NCBI GenBank assembly: GCA_021613335.1
Contig: JAJTWR010000159.1
Location: forward strand, 2,952,501 to 3,016,500
Direction of reading: 5' to 3'
Length of the DNA: 64,000 bases
From: Whitmania pigra
Taxonomy: Eukaryota; Annelida; Clitellata; Hirudinida; Haemopidae
In this document: positions 59,601-64,000 of the stretch, one piece after another
How positions within the stretch are numbered: position 1 is the stretch's first letter
Layout: every line of letters begins with the position of its first letter
Notes under the pieces: model-generated
Seen by the model: only the letters and a program-made list of their open reading frames with translations
The model's database searches: none
What the model was told of the DNA's origin: nothing
Translations under genes and position numbers: made by a program

Positions 59601-60289
59601 AACTGTTACTAACTTGGGCACCCCGTCATAATAGCCCGGCGACAAAATAGCCCCGTCAAAATAGCACCATCAAAACATAAAACTCATTTCATTTAATCAA
59701 ATTTGAAATAAGTTATAGGTTGATGTATCAACTCATATAAATATTTTTTTTATAAAGATACATTGACGGGGATGTTTTGACGGGGCTATTTTGTCGCTGG
59801 GCTATTTTGACGGGTCACCACTAACTTGGCGTAGATGATTGAAACAAAGCCTCCTCCAATTCCATTGCTGTGGGCACTGATCACTCCAACGCAGAGCATT
59901 GATGCTATCGCAGAATCCACGACTGTCCCATTGTTTTTAATTATATCTCTTCAAAAATAACTTTTGATTAATTTAATTCGTTATTTTTAAAAGATGAATC
60001 CTGTTATTATATTCAATTAAACAATAGATTTGACCTGTTTTAAATTTTTTGTTTAATATGAACGTTGACCTTACTTTCCGATTTTCGAGCAGGCGACAGT
60101 GTCAGTGGCAACGGCATAGAGAGAAAACAATTTGTAGGCGGATGGTGTAAAAGGTGTCGGAGTATCAGAAGATTTGTTGTCACGAAGACCATATGTCAGT
60201 CCGACAGCCAAAGCCACTGCAGTACAAATCAAAATACAAGCAGAGGCAATTATAATCCACTGATTCGTTGATAAGCCTTTCGCTGCCAT
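56673..60289 (-). CDS. Gamma-glutamyltransferase, membrane-anchored, 607 aa
   Basis: An N-terminal-nucleophile hydrolase at the outer cell surface that cleaves or transfers the gamma-glutamyl group of glutathione. Exons: 60289-60075, 59948-59826, 59550-59447, 59184-58971, 58533-58379, 58330-58160, 58098-57965, 57848-57661, 57491-57251, 57117-57004, 56837-56673; 608 codons, one frame. A signal-anchor helix (WIIIASACILICTAVALAVG) near the N-terminus fits a type II membrane protein. Family motifs: DSAIASMLCVGV, HSNGIGGG, ARERAP, GGLAAGIPGEIKGYYEAW, RPPASGAVLGLMLNIL, FHRIVEAFRFAYAGR. The autocleavage site and catalytic Thr are in ADHGTAHLS (Thr about residue 413). Also seen are NNQMDDFSSPG, PMSSMTPTL (oxyanion site) and RLHDQLLPN. 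It ends VSDTRKFGVPYGL. A MITE with duplicated target sits at the donor of the second exon. Full length, no broken motif. Confidence 0.95.
59617..59819. mobile_element. 203-bp palindromic MITE (Mutator-like), TSD ACTAACTTG
   Basis: The left arm (ggcaccccgtcataatagcc..gccccgtcaaaatag) is the inverse of the right arm (ggtgacccgtcaaaatagcc..gccccgtcaaaacatcccc) over about 58 bp. The middle is AT-rich. The nine bases actaacttg occur on both sides (59608-59616, 59820-59828), a TSD size typical of Mutator-like elements. On the gene strand the duplicated bases include the 5' splice site CCAA/GTTAGT of GGT exon 59948-59826. Confidence 0.85.
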
Positions 60290-60901
60290 CTGTTAAAATT
60301 CCAAAAATACATTAGAAATATTATTATTTATTACATGTTAATCAATTTGATTATCCACTGAAAATCCTCTGATTTCTCGAATAATTAATAATCTAAATCT
60401 TAAAAACATTATTCAATATTAACTTTTAAAACAACTAAATAGTTATTAACTTTATTAGCCTTAACTCAAAAAATTATTACTGCGCAAGTAATGAATTACA
60501 CCTGTAAGACTGACTGCGATGGGAAATGCAAATCTGTAATTTGAATTAAACATTTACTAACTTCTAAAGTCTTTAAACTTTAAATGAGGAACAAATGGCC
60601 TTTCTAAGTTGATCAAATCAAATGATTTTTAGTCGTGAAATTGCCGCCAATCTCCTTCTATAACTTCTGCCGAGTCTGTTAAGCTTTTGTTAAGCTTCAA
60701 CTGCATGTAATTCGTTAGACCTTTTCATTGTTACTTCCTCCACTCAGACATGTTTAAGTAACTATGTGACATTCATCACTTTATATTATAATTGAGAGAC
60801 GTTTAATCTCGGAATATCCTGACTTTTTAAAGTCAATTAAAAATTGTTTTCTGGAGGTATATTGGAGTTATTATAAACCTGTTTAATTGGTAGATCATAT
60901 T
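60290..60901. other. Upstream region of gamma-glutamyltransferase
   Basis: AT-rich non-coding sequence that should hold the GGT promoter and 5' UTR; no recognisable element. Confidence 0.4.
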
Positions 60902-61035
60902 AATGCCGGTTGGCCGAATGGGTTAGTTCTTGCATAAGCCGGCTATGGCAACAGTCGTAATGTCGTTTTGGAAACCCAGCCTTCACTGCCACAAGTGCCC
61001 TTGGGAAGGTGCGCTATATAAATCATTACAAAAAG
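60902..61035 (+). mobile_element. tRNA-derived SINE with L2-like 3' tail
   Basis: Pol III A-box-like GGTTGGCCGAATGGGTTAG at 60907 and a weak B-box-like ttttggaaaccc near 60968, then cttcactgccacaagtgcccttggg and gtgcgctatataaatcatta. The GCGCTATATAAA ending is the well-known 3' tail shared by L2-clade LINEs and their SINEs. A diverged copy of the 3' half is at 51470-51530. It differs from the other SINE family in this window (2212-2388). Confidence 0.65.
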
Positions 61036-61379
61036 CGCTCGTGTCGCTATGTAAATGAAGTTACGATAGTAAGCTGACCTTCAAAATCAGTGAATTTTTC
61101 AATGGGAGGTTCGCAAGCTGCAAAACTTTCACAAAAGGGTTTATTTGAACAATGAATCTTGAAATCGCAATAAATTTGGTATTTAATTCGAAATGTTTGC
61201 TGACATTTCAGAAAATGTTTCTCATGGCTTAAATGCACAGCTTAACAAGAAAGTTGAATGATTTCTGATAAATTCTTTTCCATCAATTAACTCGTTATAA
61301 AATAACGTGGATTTCAAATTTAATTCAAAATCTTAAATCGCTTTGACCTAAAACATCCATCGCCTCCTCGCACCTGGTC

Positions 61380-61618
61380 TTTGCTCATCTTCCATCATTC
61401 ATCTACATCAACCCGTCAATAAGTCATCACTCGTCAACAGAGGCTTCTCCTATGCCTCCATTACTGGATGGGACAGACTTCCTTCCATTGTTAGAGCTCA
61501 ACCATCCCTGGAGCTCTTCAAGCGCCGCCAGAAGACTCACCTCTTTGGGACATCATTGGCGACATCAGCGAGAATGCGAGGATCCTCTGACGCTCTGCAC
61601 GTGGCTCCATACAAATTT
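61380..61618 (+). mobile_element. LINE ORF2 C-terminal fragment and 3' end
   Basis: The plus-strand frame reads NRGFSYASITGWDRLPSIVR then SLELFKRRQKTHLF, the common C-terminal end of CR1/L2/Jockey-type LINE reverse transcriptase ORFs (R.FSYAAP..WN.LP..IR...S...FK..LKTHLF). The sequence tctgacgctctgcacgtggctcc.tacaaattt at its end recurs at 63146, where it runs straight into (TTA)n. The full 3' end is therefore split by the 61619-63145 insertion. Confidence 0.75.
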
Positions 61619-63145
61619 TTTTCCCTTTATTTTCTCAGCCTTTCAAAAGCAATCAATGCACAAGAAATCGACTCGGAATTGTAAGAGACAAAGAAAATTC
61701 TCATCAAATTTTAATGTCTGCGTTCAGGGCCTGAGATCACCTTCGGACAGATAAAGAAGAAGAATATAGGGAGGGTCAGCAAGGCATTCCAAGAGTGAGC
61801 AACAAGCGTCAATCTCGTGAGGTCTGACGTTCCAAATTTAAGTTTCCTCCTTTCTTTTGTCTGCCGCACCTGTGGGCTCTCCAGATCCTGTAAGTGTCCT
61901 GAAGTGCTTAAATCACGACACTCATTAGGCACTATCTTGAAAAAGCCATTCCTCTCCAGAATGCATACGATGCTTTTGCCACCACTCCCTTCCAGTTACA
62001 AAAGCAATCAGTCACAACTGGCTCGAGTTTGCTGGTTCTTTCCTGAGCATTCCTCTTCATCCATGCACGGATTTCTGGCATGTCGTATTTGCCCTTTTTG
62101 CTTTCATGGACGTAGTCAAGATCAACTGTGTAGGCGTCTACGGCAGCGTCAAGGACTATATGATTCCCACCTTTCCAGGCGCACAGATCCGGGATTTTGA
62201 CTCCAACGTTGGTTGGGATGCGAGGTTCTATTGTTGTTGCGTAGCCTCTTTTTTTCAACTCGCGTTCGAGTATTTTCACAATGTTGTTGTGTCTCTCGTG
62301 TCGGGGTCCTTCTGCTCTAGGACACATCTGGATCGTGTGCCCCAGATATTCATTGGTCTCACAGCCTGCGTCGCAATCAGTATTAATCTGATGCCCCCAT
62401 CATCTTGCAATAGAGAGCTGCAGCTCGAACTTTTAAACATCTGACATATTGGCCAGATGGAAACTTTGGGACAGCGGCTGTTATCCACTCACTTATGCCT
62501 CTACCCCCGGAGAATGAGCGCAGACCGTATCCATTCACCGTTTGACATAAACTTTCCGCAACTCCTCTTTTCCATGCATCCTTTGGCATCGATGTGATAT
62601 CTTTTCCAAATTTTCTGAATTCTTTCATCAACATGACGTTATCTTTGAATATGTCGGCCATGAAGTTGTCGTTTCCTCGATGAAACTCGGACAGAAATCC
62701 CTTTAATCTCTGGATGTAAAGACGTGGAACCCATTCTTTAAGTTGAGGAATTCCCATGCCACCGTATTTGACAGGAGTATGGTAAAAGGGCATCAGGACA
62801 TCCTTCGGAAGATGAACCCATTTTCTTGTTGCCTTCCTAATAGCGGTGTCAGAAGATGCCAAAGCCTTAAGAGAAATATTTTCGAACGTAAATGTGTGGA
62901 CAAGACTTGGTATTAAGTGAACTTGGAGCACGTACAATCGCTGGCATGGTTTAAGAGAAGCTCTCGAAATGGCGTGAATCGATTTTTGAACTTTTCCCCT
63001 CAGTAATATGAATTTTAGCCGCGGTCCGACTTCTATGCCAAGGTATTTATAGGTTTGGGAAATATCTATTGCTCGGATATTTTGATGCTGAACTTTGAGG
63101 TAGGGTGTGGGAATGACGATCCACAGTTTCTGCCTGCTATGAGTT
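61619..63145 (-). mobile_element. R2/R4-like non-LTR retrotransposon, 5'-truncated, with RLE endonuclease
   Basis: Minus-strand frame from about 63140 to 62383: the thumb region of reverse transcriptase (ISQTYKYLGIEVGPRLKF), KATRKWVHLPKDVL, FYHTPVKYGGMGIPQLKEWV. A one-base frameshift near 62386 leads to the CCHC knuckle CDAGCETNEYLGHTIQMC, then HERHNNIVK and the restriction-like endonuclease with KIPDLCAWKGG and HIVLDAAVDAYTVDLD (PD..D type). The stop lies near 61930, then a 3' UTR of about 310 bp. This order is that of the R2/R4/Dong/NeSL group. A 33-bp direct repeat (61586-61618 and 63146-63178, one mismatch) flanks it, as a target duplication. Confidence 0.85.
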
Positions 63146-63178
63146 TCTGACGCTCTGCACGTGGCTCCTTACAAATTT

Positions 63179-63645
<467 letters not shown>

Positions 63646-63964
63646 TGCACTGTAGCAAATCAAACGGTATTTCCATAAAAAGGTTTTTATAATTATTTAG
63701 AAATAAAGGAAAATCAGTAATCAAAAAATACATACTTATTATAATTTTGAGTAATTCAATAGAATGAAACGCCTAGCATTAATTCTAATAAGTTTTAAAT
63801 CACATTTTGAGAATCGTTTTAGACTCGTTCTCAGTGCTCTATGTTTGCAATACTGCGTGATGGAAATTTACCGGTCATGAAAGCTGCCACTTTTATGTGT
63901 TTTAAAGTTAGTAAATGACTGTAACCATATTTTAAAATTTGTATTCGTATTTCTTATAGGCTAG
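63646..63964. other. Non-coding sequence to the right edge
   Basis: AT-rich, no gene or RNA supported. Confidence 0.5.
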
Positions 63965-64000
63965 ACCAGTGGTGGGCAAACTACGGCCTTCCAGAGTACA
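63965..64000 (+). mobile_element. Terminus of a hAT element cut by the window edge
   Basis: agaccagtggtgggcaaactacggcc is the classic hAT terminal repeat shared by Charlie/SPIN-like families (CAGTGGTGGGCAAACTACGGCC). The element starts at about 63969 and continues beyond the window. Confidence 0.75.

Noticed and set aside
61452..61754. 100-codon plus-strand frame
   Set aside because: Overlaps the real LINE C-terminal frame (NRGFSYAS..KTHLF) in another phase and runs into the inserted element.

Overview
This window is eukaryotic nuclear DNA from an invertebrate animal. It is AT-rich, and its genes are split into many short exons by GT-AG introns, several only about 40-60 bp long. I rebuilt exon chains by eye from reading frame, splice sites and resemblance to known families. 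In most genes the exon lengths add up to one uninterrupted frame. A muscle troponin T, a cytoplasmic intermediate filament protein with a lamin-type tail (a class largely missing from arthropods), and a prolyl-tRNA synthetase not fused to glutamyl-tRNA synthetase (as in Caenorhabditis) point to a non-arthropod protostome. A CARD-coiled-coil gene argues against a Caenorhabditis-like nematode. I cannot name the species.

Layout, left to right. 1-3.3 kb: non-coding, with a 38-bp tandem repeat and a tRNA-derived SINE. 3.3-6.2 kb (-): troponin T. 8.2-11.7 kb (-): intermediate filament protein with a huge Arg/Glu/Asp-rich insert. 12.4-13.9 kb (+): dolichol-phosphate mannosyltransferase DPM1. 14.5-15.2 kb (-): SKP1. 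16.3-21.6 kb (-): germ cell-less (BTB-BACK), carrying a dead Tc1/mariner element in an intron. 24.7-27.9 kb (-): mitochondrial poly(A) polymerase. 28-34.8 kb: a graveyard of nested hAT transposons. 34.9-38.7 kb (+): RRM/RS-like protein of unknown identity. 40.2-43.1 kb (-): standalone prolyl-tRNA synthetase. 44-45.6 kb: two hAT elements and a SINE piece. 46.3-50.9 kb (+): CARD9-like CARD-coiled-coil protein. 51.8-54.5 kb (-): PHF6-type extended-PHD protein with an unusual C-terminal region. 55.0-55.9 kb (+): SGF11/ATXN7L3. 56.7-60.3 kb (-): gamma-glutamyltransferase, with a MITE inserted exactly at a splice donor. 60.9-64 kb: SINE, a LINE 3' end, an R2/R4-like retrotransposon fragment inserted in it, a long (ATT)n array and the tip of another hAT.

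The genes do not form a pathway. They are mostly housekeeping (glycosylation, SCF ubiquitin ligase, translation, SAGA deubiquitination, mitochondrial RNA, glutathione turnover) or muscle/cytoskeleton genes, with one innate-immunity-type scaffold. Mobile elements, mostly hAT and SINE, fill introns and intergenic gaps. Several have readable target-site duplications, so their order of insertion can be deduced.
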